From positions 186,001 to 250,000 of the forward strand of contig CALSFV010000268.1 of the NCBI GenBank assembly GCA_943737045.1: 64,000 nucleotides of DNA, in the 5' to 3' direction. Below are positions 49,501-63,497 of this stretch, piece by piece. Made by a program: the position numbers and the translations under genes. The notes under the pieces are model-generated. The model worked only from the letters and a program-made list of their open reading frames with translations, made no database searches and was not told where the DNA came from. Positions within the stretch are counted from its first letter, which is position 1. The number at the start of each line of letters is the position of its first letter. Source of the DNA: Parapristionchus giblindavisi (taxonomy: Eukaryota > Nematoda > Chromadorea > Rhabditida > Diplogasteridae).

Positions 49501-52453
49501 CTGGATCAAATTGCAAACTTTTTTCAGCCACAAATATGTAATTTGGTATGACGAATTCAGTGAACACACTTTCAGAGAGCGCACGCAACTCTGAAACAGC
49601 CACACTGGAAATTTTGGCCTTTTTTTCTATTTTCACGACAAAAAAATCAATTTAAAATGCGATCAGAGAAATTTTAAAATATAAATTAAGTATTCGGAGT
49701 ACGCTAGACGGGTTAGGTGGCGTTGGTCGCCGTCGCGGCGGTAGGGGAGGTGTGTATGTGTCTTTTGTGTATGTGAGTGAAGAGCGATTCCCCTTCTCCT
49801 CCTCCTCTTCTCTCTCTCTCTATATATATCCATCTCTCACTATAACCATATCTCGGATTTACAATACAAATATTTATGAAAATATTGAGCTGCATCAAAT
49901 AGTTGAGCATGTCCAGTCTCACCAGCAACCACAGTCACGAAAAAGTGAGAAACGGCCACAGGTATGGCCATTTCCCGCTCGAATTAGCTCCTGAAAATTC
50001 GCAATTTTACCTGAACAGCATAGCGGACGTTGCGAGGCGTCGAAAGCGCGCTTCCGCAGCTCGAACGGATAAGTTTGAAGCAAATTGTGGTGATTTAAGT
50101 GCGAATTGTAACGATTGCCGCGTTATCTGTCGATTTCGCGTTACAGATGAGCGGTTGTGACTTTATATGAGTTCAGCGTGTCTTGAGCTAATTATCAGGT
50201 GTCAAATTAAATTGTTAACGTTCGAATAAAGATACACCGATTCGCTCTGGTAGTACAGAGACGCAATGGATAGAGTACGCGTCCCTCTCGCTCCCCCTTC
50301 CCTCTCCCTCTCCCCATACATAGATAGTCTAGACCGTAACTTGCTTGAGCCTGGATCAAATTGCAAACTTTTTTCAGCCACAAATATGTAATTTGGTATG
50401 ACGAATTCAGTGAACACACTTTCAGAGAGCGCACGCAACTCTGAAACAGCCACACTGGAAATTTTGGCCTTTTTTTCTATTTTCACGACAAAAAAATCAA
50501 TTTAAAATGCGATCAGAGAAATTTTAAAATATAAATTAAGTATTCGGAGTACGCTAGACGGGTTAGGTGGCGTTGGTCGCCGTCGCGGCGGTAGGGGAGG
50601 TGTGTATGTGTCTTTTGTGTATGTGAGTGAAGAGCGATTCCCCTTCTCCTCCTCCTCTTCTCTCTCTCTCTATATATATCCATCTCTCACTATAACCATA
50701 TCTCGGATTTACAATACAAATATTTATGAAAATATTGAGCTGCATCAAATAGTTGAGCATGTCCAGTCTCACCAGCAACCACAGTCACGAAAAAGTGAGA
50801 AACGGCCACAGGTATGGCCATTTCCCGCTCGAATTAGCTCCTGAAAATTCGCAATTTTACCTGAACAGCATAGCGGACGTTGCGAGGCGTCGAAAGCGCG
50901 CTTCCGCAGCTCGAACGGATAAGTTTGAAGCAAATTGTGGTGATTTAAGTGCGAATTGTAACGATTGCCGCGTTATCTGTCGATTTCGCGTTACAGATGA
51001 GCGGTTGTGACTTTATATGAGTTCAGCGTGTCTTGAGCTAATTATCAGGTGTCAAATTAAATTGTTAACGTTCGAATAAAGATACACCGATTCGCTCTGG
51101 TAGTACAGAGACGCAATGGATAGAGTACGCGTCCCTCTCGCTCCCCCTTCCCTCTCCCTCTCCCCATACATAGATAGTCTTGACCGTAACTTGCTTGAGC
51201 CTGGATCAAATTGCAAACTTTTTTCAGCCACAAATATGTAATTTGGTATGACGAATTCAGTGAACACACTTTCAGAGAGCGCACGCAACTCTGAAACAGC
51301 CACACTGGAAATTTTGGCCTTTTTTTCTATTTTCACGACAAAAAAATCAATTTAAAATGCGATCAGAGAAATTTTAAAATATAAATTAAGTATTCGGAGT
51401 ACGCTAGACGGGTTAGGTGGCGTTGGTCGCCGTCGCGGCGGTAGGGGAGGTGTGTATGTGTCTTTTGTGTATGTGAGTGAAGAGCGATTCCCCTTCTCCT
51501 CCTCCTCTTCTCTCTCTCTCTATATATATCCATCTCTCACTATAACCATATCTCGGATTTACAATACAAATATTTATGAAAATATTGAGCTGCATCAAAT
51601 AGTTGAGCATGTCCAGTCTCACCAGCAACCACAGTCACGAAAAAGTGAGAAACGGCCACAGGTATGGCCATTTCCCGCTCGAATTAGCTCCTGAAAATTC
51701 GCAATTTTACCTGAACAGCATAGCGGACGTTGCGAGGCGTCGAAAGCGCGCTTCCGCAGCTCGAACGGATAAGTTTGAAGCAAATTGTGGTGATTTAAGT
51801 GCGAATTGTAACGATTGCCGCGTTATCTGTCGATTTCGCGTTACAGATGAGCGGTTGTGACTTTATATGAGTTCAGCGTGTCTTGAGCTAATTATCAGGT
51901 GTCAAATTAAATTGTTAACGTTCGAATAAAGATACACCGATTCGCTCTGGTAGTACAGAGACGCAATGGATAGAGTACGCGTCCCTCTCGCTCCCCCTTC
52001 CCTCTCCCTCTCCCCATACATAGATAGTCTTGACCGTAACTTGCTTGAGCCTGGATCAAATTGCAAACTTTTTTCAGCCACAAATATGTAATTTGGTATG
52101 ACGAATTCAGTGAACACACTTTTAGAGAGCGCACGCAACTCTGAAACAGCCACACTGGCAATTTTGGCCTATTTTTTTCTATTTTCACGTCAAAAAATCA
52201 ATTTAAAATGCGATCAGAGAAATTTTAAAGTATAAATTAAGTATTCGGAGTACGCTAGACGGGTTAGGTGGCGTTGGTCGCCGTCGCGGCGGTAGGGGAG
52301 GTGTGTATGTGTCTTTTGTGTATGTGAGTGAAGAGCGATTCCCCTTCTCCTCCTCCTCTTCTCTCTCTCTCTATATATATCCATCTCTCACTATAACCAT
52401 ATCTCGGATTTACAATAAAAATATTTATGAAAATATTGAGCTGTATCAAATAG
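46503..52453. repeat. Block 12: seven-unit HOR copy A, u55-u61
   Basis: Unit starts are 46503 (eta), 47353, 48203, 49053, 49903, 50753 and 51603 (epsilon). The second unit carries the rare A-to-C at 47444. The gtctagac/gtcttgac state after successive units is A, A, A, T, A, T, T. The block ends with a segment carrying gtcttgac plus cacgtcaaaa (52186-52194), the same segment that precedes the block at 46235-46243. Confidence 0.9.
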
Positions 52454-55400
52454 TTGAGCATGTCCAGTCTCACCAGCAACCACAGTCACGAAAAAGTGAG
52501 AAACGGCCACAGGTATGGCCATTTCCCGCTCGAATTAGCTCCTGAAAATTCGCAATTTTACCTGAACAGCATAGCGGACGTTGCGAGGCGTCGAAAGCGC
52601 GCTTCCGCAGCTCGAACGGATAAGTTTGAAGCAAATTGTGGTGATTTAAGTGCGAATTGTAACGATTGCCGCGTTATCTGTCGATTTCGCGTTACAGATG
52701 AGCGGTTGTGACTTTATATGAGTTCAGCGTGTCTTGAGCTAATTATCAGGTGTCAAATTAAATTGTTAACGTTCGAATAAAGATACACCGATTCGCTCTG
52801 GTAGTACAGAGACGCAATGGATAGAGTACGCGTCCCTCTCGCTCCCCCTTCCCTCTCCCTCTCCCCATACATAGATAGTCTAGACCGTAACTTGCTTGAG
52901 CCTGGATCAAATTGCAAACTTTTTTCAGCCACAAATATGTAATTTGGTATGACGAATTCAGTGAACACACTTTCAGAGAGCGCACGCAACTCTGAAACAG
53001 CCACACTGGAAATTTTGGCCTTTTTTTCTATTTTCACGACAAAAAAATCAATTTAAAATGCGATCAGAGAAATTTTAAAATATAAATTAAGTATTCGGAG
53101 TACGCTAGACGGGTTAGGTGGCGTTGGTCGCCGTCGCGGCGGTAGGGGAGGTGTGTATGTGTCTTTTGTGTATGTGAGTGAAGAGCGATTCCCCTTCTCC
53201 TCCTCCTCTTCTCTCTCTCTATATATATCCATCTCTCACTATAACCATATCTCGGATTTACAATACAAATATTTATGAAAATATTGAGCTGCATCAAATA
53301 GTTGAGCATGTCCAGTCTCACCAGCAACCACAGTCACGAAAAAGTGAGAAACGGCCACAGGTATGGCCATTTCCCGCTCGAATTAGCTCCTGCAAATTCG
53401 CAATTTTACCTGAACAGCATAGCGGACGTTGCGAGGCGTCGAAAGCGCGCTTCCGCAGCTCGAACGGATAAGTTTGAAGCAAATTGTGGTGATTTAAGTG
53501 CGAATTGTAACGATTGCCGCGTTATCTGTCGATTTCGCGTTACAGATGAGCGGTTGTGACTTTATATGAGTTCAGCGTGTCTTGAGCTAATTATCAGGTG
53601 TCAAATTAAATTGTTAACGTTCGAATAAAGATACACCGATTCGCTCTGGTAGTACAGAGACGCAATGGATAGAGTACGCGTCCCTCTCGCTCCCCCTTCC
53701 CTCTCCCTCTCCCCATACATAGATAGTCTAGACCGTAACTTGCTTGAGCCTGGATCAAATTGCAAACTTTTTTCAGCCACAAATATGTAATTTGGTATGA
53801 CGAATTCAGTGAACACACTTTCAGAGAGCGCACGCAACTCTGAAACAGCCACACTGGAAATTTTGGCCTTTTTTTCTATTTTCACGACAAAAAAATCAAT
53901 TTAAAATGCGATCAGAGAAATTTTAAAATATAAATTAAGTATTCGGAGTACGCTAGACGGGTTAGGTGGCGTTGGTCGCCGTCGCGGCGGTAGGGGAGGT
54001 GTGTATGTGTCTTTTGTGTATGTGAGTGAAGAGCGATTCCCCTTCTCCTCCTCCTCTTCTCTCTCTCTCTATATATATCCATCTCTCACTATAACCATAT
54101 CTCGGATTTACAATACAAATATTTATGAAAATATTGAGCTGCATCAAATAGTTGAGCATGTCCAGTCTCACCAGCAACCACAGTCACGAAAAAGTGAGAA
54201 ACGGCCACAGGTATGGCCATTTCCCGCTCGAATTAGCTCCTGAAAATTCGCAATTTTACCTGAACAGCATAGCGGACGTTGCGAGGCGTCGAAAGCGCGC
54301 TTCCGCAGCTCGAACGGATAAGTTTGAAGCAAATTGTGGTGATTTAAGTGCGAATTGTAACGATTGCCGCGTTATCTGTCGATTTCGCGTTACAGATGAG
54401 CGGTTGTGACTTTATATGAGTTCAGCGTGTCTTGAGCTAATTATCAGGTGTCAAATTAAATTGTTAACGTTCGAATAAAGATACACCGATTCGCTCTGGT
54501 AGTACAGAGACGCAATGGATAGAGTACGCGTCCCTCTCGCTCCCCCTTCCCTCTCCCTCTCCCCATACATAGATAGTCTAGACCGTAACTTGCTTGAGCC
54601 TGGATCAAATTGCAAACTTTTTTCAGCCACAAATATGTAATTTGGTATGACGAATTCAGTGAACACACTTTCAGAGAGCGCACGCAACTCTGAAACAGCC
54701 ACACTGGAAATTTTGGCCTTTTTTTCTATTTTCACGACAAAAAAATCAATTTAAAATGCGATCAGAGAAATTTTAAAATATAAATTAAGTATTCGGAGTA
54801 CGCTAGACGGGTTAGGTGGCGTTGGTCGCCGTCGCGGCGGTAGGGGAGGTGTGTATGTGTCTTTTGTGTATGTGAGTGAAGAGCGATTCCCCTTCTCCTC
54901 CTCCTCTTCTCTCTCTCTCTATATATATCCATCTCTCACTATAACCATATCTCGGATTTACAATACAAATATTTATGAAAATATTGAGCTGCATCAAATA
55001 GTTGAGCATGTCCAGTCTCACCAGCAACCACAGTCACGAAAAAGTGAGAAACGGCCACAGGTATGGCCATTTCCCGCTCGAATTAGCTCCTGAAAATTCG
55101 CAATTTTACCTGAACAGCATAGCGGACGTTGCGAGGCGTCGAAAGCGCGCTTCCGCAGCTCGAACGGATAAGTTTGAAGCAAATTGTGGTGATTTAAGTG
55201 CGAATTGTAACGATTGCCGCGTTATCTGTCGATTTCGCGTTACAGATGAGCGGTTGTGACTTTATATGAGTTCAGCGTGTCTTGAGCTAATTATCAGGTG
55301 TCAAATTAAATTGTTAACGTTCGAATAAAGATACACCGATTCGCTCTGGTAGTACAGAGACGCAATGGATAGAGTACGCGTCCCTCTCGCTCCCCCTTCC

Positions 55401-58400
55401 CTCTCCCTCTCCCCATACATAGATAGTCTTGACCGTAACTTGCTTGAGCCTGGATCAAATTGCAAACTTTTTTCAGCCACAAATATGTAATTTGGTATGA
55501 CGAATTCAGTGAACACACTTTCAGAGAGCGCACGCAACTCTGAAACAGCCACACTGGAAATTTTGGCCTTTTTTTCTATTTTCACGACAAAAAAATCAAT
55601 TTAAAATGCGATCAGAGAAATTTTAAAATATAAATTAAGTATTCGGAGTACGCTAGACGGGTTAGGTGGCGTTGGTCGCCGTCGCGGCGGTAGGGGAGGT
55701 GTGTATGTGTCTTTTGTGTATGTGAGTGAAGAGCGATTCCCCTTCTCCTCCTCCTCTTCTCTCTCTCTCTATATATATCCATCTCTCACTATAACCATAT
55801 CTCGGATTTACAATACAAATATTTATGAAAATATTGAGCTGCATCAAATAGTTGAGCATGTCCAGTCTCACCAGCAACCACAGTCACGAAAAAGTGAGAA
55901 ACGGCCACAGGTATGGCCATTTCCCGCTCGAATTAGCTCCTGAAAATTCGCAATTTTACCTGAACAGCATAGCGGACGTTGCGAGGCGTCGAAAGCGCGC
56001 TTCCGCAGCTCGAACGGATAAGTTTGAAGCAAATTGTGGTGATTTAAGTGCGAATTGTAACGATTGCCGCGTTATCTGTCGATTTCGCGTTACAGATGAG
56101 CGGTTGTGACTTTATATGAGTTCAGCGTGTCTTGAGCTAATTATCAGGTGTCAAATTAAATTGTTAACGTTCGAATAAAGATACACCGATTCGCTCTGGT
56201 AGTACAGAGACGCAATGGATAGAGTACGCGTCCCTCTCGCTCCCCCTTCCCTCTCCCTCTCCCCATACATAGATAGTCTTGACCGTAACTTGCTTGAGCC
56301 TGGATCAAATTGCAAACTTTTTTCAGCCACAAATATGTAATTTGGTATGACGAATTCAGTGAACACACTTTCAGAGAGCGCACGCAACTCTGAAACAGCC
56401 ACACTGGAAATTTTGGCCTTTTTTTCTATTTTCACGACAAAAAAATCAATTTAAAATGCGATCAGAGAAATTTTAAAATATAAATTAAGTATTCGGAGTA
56501 CGCTAGACGGGTTAGGTGGCGTTGGTCGCCGTCGCGGCGGTAGGGGAGGTGTGTATGTGTCTTTTGTGTATGTGAGTGAAGAGCGATTCCCCTTCTCCTC
56601 CTCCTCTTCTCTCTCTCTCTATATATATCCATCTCTCACTATAACCATATCTCGGATTTACAATACAAATATTTATGAAAATATTGAGCTGCATCAAATA
56701 GTTGAGCATGTCCAGTCTCACCAGCAACCACAGTCACGAAAAAGTGAGAAACGGCCACAGGTATGGCCATTTCCCGCTCGAATTAGCTCCTGAAAATTCG
56801 CAATTTTACCTGAACAGCATAGCGGACGTTGCGAGGCGTCGAAAGCGCGCTTCCGCAGCTCGAACGGATAAGTTTGAAGCAAATTGTGGTGATTTAAGTG
56901 CGAATTGTAACGATTGCCGCGTTATCTGTCGATTTCGCGTTACAGATGAGCGGTTGTGACTTTATATGAGTTCAGCGTGTCTTGAGCTAATTATCAGGTG
57001 TCAAATTAAATTGTTAACGTTCGAATAAAGATACACCGATTCGCTCTGGTAGTACAGAGACGCAATGGATAGAGTACGCGTCCCTCTCGCTCCCCCTTCC
57101 CTCTCCCTCTCCCCATACATAGATAGTCTTGACCGTAACTTGCTTGAGCCTGGATCAAATTGCAAACTTTTTTCAGCCACAAATATGTAATTTGGTATGA
57201 CGAATTCAGTGAACACACTTTCAGAGAGCACACGCAACTCTGAAACAGCCACACTGGAAATTTTGGCCTTTTTTTCTATTTTCACGACAAAAAAATCAAT
57301 TTAAAATGCGATCAGAGAAATTTTAAAATATAAATTAAGTATTCGGAGTACGCTAGACGGGTTAGGTGGCGTTGGTCGCCGTCGCGGCGGTAGGGGAGGT
57401 GTGTATGTGTCTTTTGTGTATGTGAGTGAAGAGCGATTCCCCTTCTCCTCCTCCTCTTCTCTCTCTCTCTATATATATCCATCTCTCACTATAACCATAT
57501 CTCGGATTTACAATACAAATATTTATGAAAATATTGAGCTGCATCAAATAGTTGAGCATGTCCAGTCTCACCAGCAGCCACAGTCACGAAAAAGTGAGAA
57601 ACGGCCCAGGTATGGCCATTTCCCGCTCGAATTAGCTCCTGAAAATTCGCAATTTTACCTGAACAGCATAGCGGACGTTGCGAGGCGTCGAAAGCGCGCT
57701 TCCGCAGCTCGAACGGATAAGTTTGAAGCAAATTGTGGTGATTTAAGTGCGAATTGTAACGATTGCCGCGTTATCTGTCGATTTCGCGTTACAGATGAGC
57801 GGTTGTGACTTTATATGAGTTCAGCGTGTCTTGAGCTAATTATCAGGTGTCAAATTAAATTGTTAACGTTCGAATAAAGATACACCGATTCGCTCTGGTA
57901 GTACAGAGACGCAATGGATAGAGTACGCGTCCCTCTCGCTCCCCCTTCCCTCTCCCTCTCCCCATACATAGATAGTCTAGACCGTAACTTGCTTGAGCCT
58001 GGATCAAATTGCAAACTTTTTTCAGCCACAAATATGTAATTTGGTATGACGAATTCAGTGAACACACTTTCAGAGAGCGCACGCAACTCTGAAACAGCCA
58101 CACTGGAAATTTTGGCCTTTTTTTCTATTTTCACGACAAAAAAATCAATTTAAAATGCGATCAGAGAAATTTTAAAATATAAATTAAGTATTCGGAGTAC
58201 GCTAGACGGGTTAGGTGGCGTTGGTCGCCGTCGCGGCGGTAGGGGAGGTGTGTATGTGTCTTTTGTGTATGTGAGTGAAGAGCGATTCCCCTTCTCCTCC
58301 TCCTCTTCTCTCTCTCTCTATATATATCCATCTCTCACTATAACCATATCTCGGATTTACAATACAAATATTTATGAAAATATTGAGCTGCATCAAATAG

Positions 58401-60101
58401 TTGAGCATGTCCAGTCTCACCAGCAACCACAGTCACGAAAAAGTGAGAAACGGCCACAGGTATGGCCATTTCCCGCTCGAATTAGCTCCTGAAAATTCGC
58501 AATTTTACCTGAACAGCATAGCGGACGTTGCGAGGCGTCGAAAGCGCGCTTCCGCAGCTCGAACGGATAAGTTTGAAGCAAATTGTGGTGATTTAAGTGC
58601 GAATTGTAACGATTGCCGCGTTATCTGTCGATTTCGCGTTACAGATGAGCGGTTGTGACTTTATATGAGTTCAGCGTGTCTTGAGCTAATTATCAGGTGT
58701 CAAATTAAATTGTTAACGTTCGAATAAAGATACACCGATTCGCTCTGGTAGTACAGAGACGCAATGGATAGAGTACGCGTCCCTCTCGCTCCCCCTTCCC
58801 TCTCCCTCTCCCCATACATAGATAGTCTTGACCGTAACTTGCTTGAGCCTGGATCAAATTGCAAACTTTTTTCAGCCACAAATATGTAATTTGGTATGAC
58901 GAATTCAGTGAACACACTTTCAGAGAGCGCACGCAACTCTGAAACAGCCACACTGGAAATTTTGGCCTTTTTTTCTATTTTCACGACAAAAAAATCAATT
59001 TAAAATGCGATCAGAGAAATTTTAAAATATAAATTAAGTATTCGGAGTACGCTAGACGGGTTAGGTGGCGTTGGTCGCCGTCGCGGCGGTAGGGGAGGTG
59101 TGTATGTGTCTTTTGTGTATGTGAGTGAAGAGCGATTCCCCTTCTCCTCCTCCTCTTCTCTCTCTCTCTATATATATCCATCTCTCACTATAACCATATC
59201 TCGGATTTACAATACAAATATTTATGAAAATATTGAGCTGCATCAAATAGTTGAGCATGTCCAGTCTCACCAGCAACCACAGTCACGAAAAAGTGAGAAA
59301 CGGCCACAGGTATGGCCATTTCCCGCTCGAATTAGCTCCTGAAAATTCGCAATTTTACCTGAACAGCATAGCGGACGTTGCGAGGCGTCGAAAGCGCGCT
59401 TCCGCAGCTCGAACGGATAAGTTTGAAGCAAATTGTGGTGATTTAAGTGCGAATTGTAACGATTGCCGCGTTATCTGTCGATTTCGCGTTACAGATGAGC
59501 GGTTGTGACTTTATATGAGTTCAGCGTGTCTTGAGCTAATTATCAGGTGTCAAATTAAATTGTTAACGTTCGAATAAAGATACACCGATTCGCTCTGGTA
59601 GTACAGAGACGCAATGGATAGAGTACGCGTCCCTCTCGCTCCCCCTTCCCTCTCCCTCTCCCCATACATAGATAGTCTTGACCGTAACTTGCTTGAGCCT
59701 GGATCAAATTGCAAACTTTTTTCAGCCACAAATATGTAATTTGGTATGACGAATTCAGTGAACACACTTTTAGAGAGCGCACGCAACTCTGAAACAGCCA
59801 CACTGGCAATTTTGGCCTATTTTTTTCTATTTTCACGTCAAAAAATCAATTTAAAATGCGATCAGAGAAATTTTAAAGTATAAATTAAGTATTCGGAGTA
59901 CGCTAGACGGGTTAGGTGGCGTTGGTCGCCGTCGCGGCGGTAGGGGAGGTGTGTATGTGTCTTTTGTGTATGTGAGTGAAGAGCGATTCCCCTTCTCCTC
60001 CTCCTCTTCTCTCTCTCTCTATATATATCCATCTCTCACTATAACCATATCTCGGATTTACAATAAAAATATTTATGAAAATATTGAGCTGTATCAAATA
60101 G
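52454..60101. repeat. Block 13: HOR copy B with two extra units, u62-u70
   Basis: Unit starts are 52454 (eta), 53302, 54152, 55002, 55852, 56702, 57552, 58401 and 59251 (epsilon). The second unit again has the A-to-C (53393). The palindrome states A, A, A, T, T, T, A, T, T equal copy A with two T-state units inserted after the fourth. u68 has a private A-to-G at 57577 and a one-base deletion near 57606. The segment after u67 has a private CpG-to-CpA change at 57230. The terminal cacgtcaaaa marker is at 59834-59842. Confidence 0.9.
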
Positions 60102-63100
60102 TTGAGCATGTCCAGTCTCACCAGCAACCACAGTCACGAAAAAGTGAGAAACGGCCACAGGTATGGCCATTTCCCGCTCGAATTAGCTCCTGAAAATTCG
60201 CAATTTTACCTGAACAGCATAGCGGACGTTGCGAGGCGTCGAAAGCGCGCTTCCGCAGCTCGAACGGATAAGTTTGAAGCAAATTGTGGTGATTTAAGTG
60301 CGAATTGTAACGATTGCCGCGTTATCTGTCGATTTCGCGTTACAGATGAGCGGTTGTGACTTTATATGAGTTCAGCGTGTCTTGAGCTAATTATCAGGTG
60401 TCAAATTAAATTGTTAACGTTCGAATAAAGATACACCGATTCGCTCTGGTAGTACAGAGACGCAATGGATAGAGTACGCGTCCCTCTCGCTCCCCCTTCC
60501 CTCTCCCTCTCCCCATACATAGATAGTCTAGACCGTAACTTGCTTGAGCCTGGATCAAATTGCAAACTTTTTTCAGCCACAAATATGTAATTTGGTATGA
60601 CGAATTCAGTGAACACACTTTCAGAGAGCGCACGCAACTCTGAAACAGCCACACTGGAAATTTTGGCCTTTTTTTCTATTTTCACGACAAAAAAATCAAT
60701 TTAAAATGCGATCAGAGAAATTTTAAAATATAAATTAAGTATTCGGAGTACGCTAGACGGGTTAGGTGGCGTTGGTCGCCGTCGCGGCGGTAGGGGAGGT
60801 GTGTATGTGTCTTTTGTGTATGTGAGTGAAGAGCGATTCCCCTTCTCCTCCTCCTCTTCTCTCTCTCTATATATATCCATCTCTCACTATAACCATATCT
60901 CGGATTTACAATAAAAATATTTATGAAAATATTGAGCTGTATCAAATAGTTGAGCATGTCCAGTCTCACCAGCAACCACAGTCACGAAAAAGTGAGAATC
61001 GGCCACAGGTATGGCCATTTCCCGCTCGAATTAGCTCCTGAAAATTCGCAATTTTACCTGAACAGCATAGCGGACGTTGCGAGGCGTCGAAAGCGCGCTT
61101 CCGCAGCTCGAACGGATAAGTTTGAAGCAAATTGTGGTGATTTAAGTGCGAATTGTAACGATTGCCGCGTTATCTGTCGATTTCGCGTTACAGAAGAGCG
61201 GTTGTGACTTTATATGAGTTCAGCGTGTCTTGAGCTAATTAACAGGTGTCAAATTAAATTGTTAACGTTCGAATAAAGATACACCGATTCGCTCTGGTAG
61301 TACAGAGACGCAATGGATAGAGTACGCGTCCCTCTCGCTCCCCCTTCCCTCTCCCTCTCCCCATACATAGATAGTCTAGACCGTAACTTGCTTGAGCCTG
61401 GATCAAATTGCAAACTTTTTTCAGCCACAAATATGTAATTTGGTATGACGAATTCAGTGAACACACTTTTAGAGAGCGCACGCAACTCTGAAACAGCCAC
61501 ACTGGCAATTTTGGCCTATTTTTTTCTATTTTCACGTCAAAAAATCAATTTAAAATGCGATCAGAGAAATTTTAAAGTATAAATTAAGTATTCGGAGTAC
61601 GCTAGACGGGTTAGGTGGCGTTGGTCGCCGTCGCGGCGGTAGGGGAGGTGTGTATGTGTCTTTTGTGTATGTGAGTGAAGAGCGATTCCCCTTCTCCTCC
61701 TCCTCTTCTCTCTCTCTCTATATATATCCATCTCTCACTATAACCATATCTCGGATTTACAATAAAAATATTTATGAAAATATTGAGCTGTATCAAATAG
61801 TTGAGCATGTCCAGTCTCACCAGCAACCACAGTCACGAAAAAGTGAGAAACGGCCACAGGTATGGCCATTTCCCGCTCGAATTAGCTCCTGAAAATTCGC
61901 AATTTTACCTGAACAGCATAGCGGACGTTGCGAGGCGTCGAAAGCGCGCTTCCGCAGCTCGAACGGATAAGTTTGAAGCAAATTGTGGTGATTTAAGTGC
62001 GAATTGTAACGATTGCCGCGTTATCTGTCGATTTCGCGTTACAGATGAGCGGTTGTGACTTTATATGAGTTCAGCGTGTCTTGAGCTAATTATCAGGTGT
62101 CAAATTAAATTGTTAACGTTCGAATAAAGATACACCGATTCGCTCTGGTAGTACAGAGACGCAATGGATAGAGTACGCGTCCCTCTCGCTCCCCCTTCCC
62201 TCTCCCTCTCCCCATACATAGATAGTCTAGACCGTAACTTGCTTGAGCCTGGATCAAATTGCAAACTTTTTTCAGCCACAAATATGTAATTTGGTATGAC
62301 GAATTCAGTGAACACACTTTCAGAGAGCGCACGCAACTCTGAAACAGCCACACTGGAAATTTTGGCCTTTTTTTCTATTTTCACGACAAAAAAATCAATT
62401 TAAAATGCGATCAGAGAAATTTTAAAATATAAATTAAGTATTCGGAGTACGCTAGACGGGTTAGGTGGCGTTGGTCGCCGTCGCGGCGGTAGGGGAGGTG
62501 TGTATGTGTCTTTTGTGTATGTGAGTGAAGAGCGATTCCCCTTCTCCTCCTCCTCTTCTCTCTCTCTATATATATCCATCTCTCACTATAACCATATCTC
62601 GGATTTACAATAAAAATATTTATGAAAATATTGAGCTGTATCAAATAGTTGAGCATGTCCAGTCTCACCAGCAACCACAGTCACGAAAAAGTGAGAATCG
62701 GCCACAGGTATGGCCATTTCCCGCTCGAATTAGCTCCTGAAAATTCGCAATTTTACCTGAACAGCATAGCGGACGTTGCGAGGCGTCGAAAGCGCGCTTC
62801 CGCAGCTCGAACGGATAAGTTTGAAGCAAATTGTGGTGATTTAAGTGCGAATTGTAACGATTGCCGCGTTATCTGTCGATTTCGCGTTACAGAAGAGCGG
62901 TTGTGACTTTATATGAGTTCAGCGTGTCTTGAGCTAATTAACAGGTGTCAAATTAAATTGTTAACGTTCGAATAAAGATACACCGATTCGCTCTGGTAGT
63001 ACAGAGACGCAATGGATAGAGTACGCGTCCCTCTCGCTCCCCCTTCCCTCTCCCTCTCCCCATACATAGATAGTCTAGACCGTAACTTGCTTGAGCCTGG

Positions 63101-63497
63101 ATCAAATTGCAAACTTTTTTCAGCCACAAATATGTAATTTGGTATGACGAATTCAGTGAACACACTTTTAGAGAGCGCACGCAACTCTGAAACAGCCACA
63201 CTGGCAATTTTGGCCTATTTTTTCTATTTTCACGACAAAAAAATCAATTTAAAATGCGATCAGAGAAATTTTAAAATATAAATTAAGTATTCGGAGTACG
63301 CTAGACGGGTTAGGTGGCCTTGGTCGCCGTCGCGGCGGTAGGGGAGGTGTGTATGTGTCTTTTGTGTATGTGAGTGAAGAGCGATTCCCCTTCTCCTCCT
63401 CCTCTTCTCTCTCTCTATATATATCCATCTCTCACTATAACCATATCTCGGATTTACAATAAAAATATTTATGAAAATATTGAGCTGTATCAAATAG
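60102..63497. repeat. Block 14: tandem eta-zeta dimers, u71-u74
   Basis: Eta units at 60102 and 61801 alternate with zeta units at 60950 and 62649, a period of 1699 bp. Both zeta units share acagaagag and aattaacagg, variants found elsewhere only in u49 (41640-41695). The cacgtcaaaa marker recurs at 61533-61541 after the first dimer only. Confidence 0.9.
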
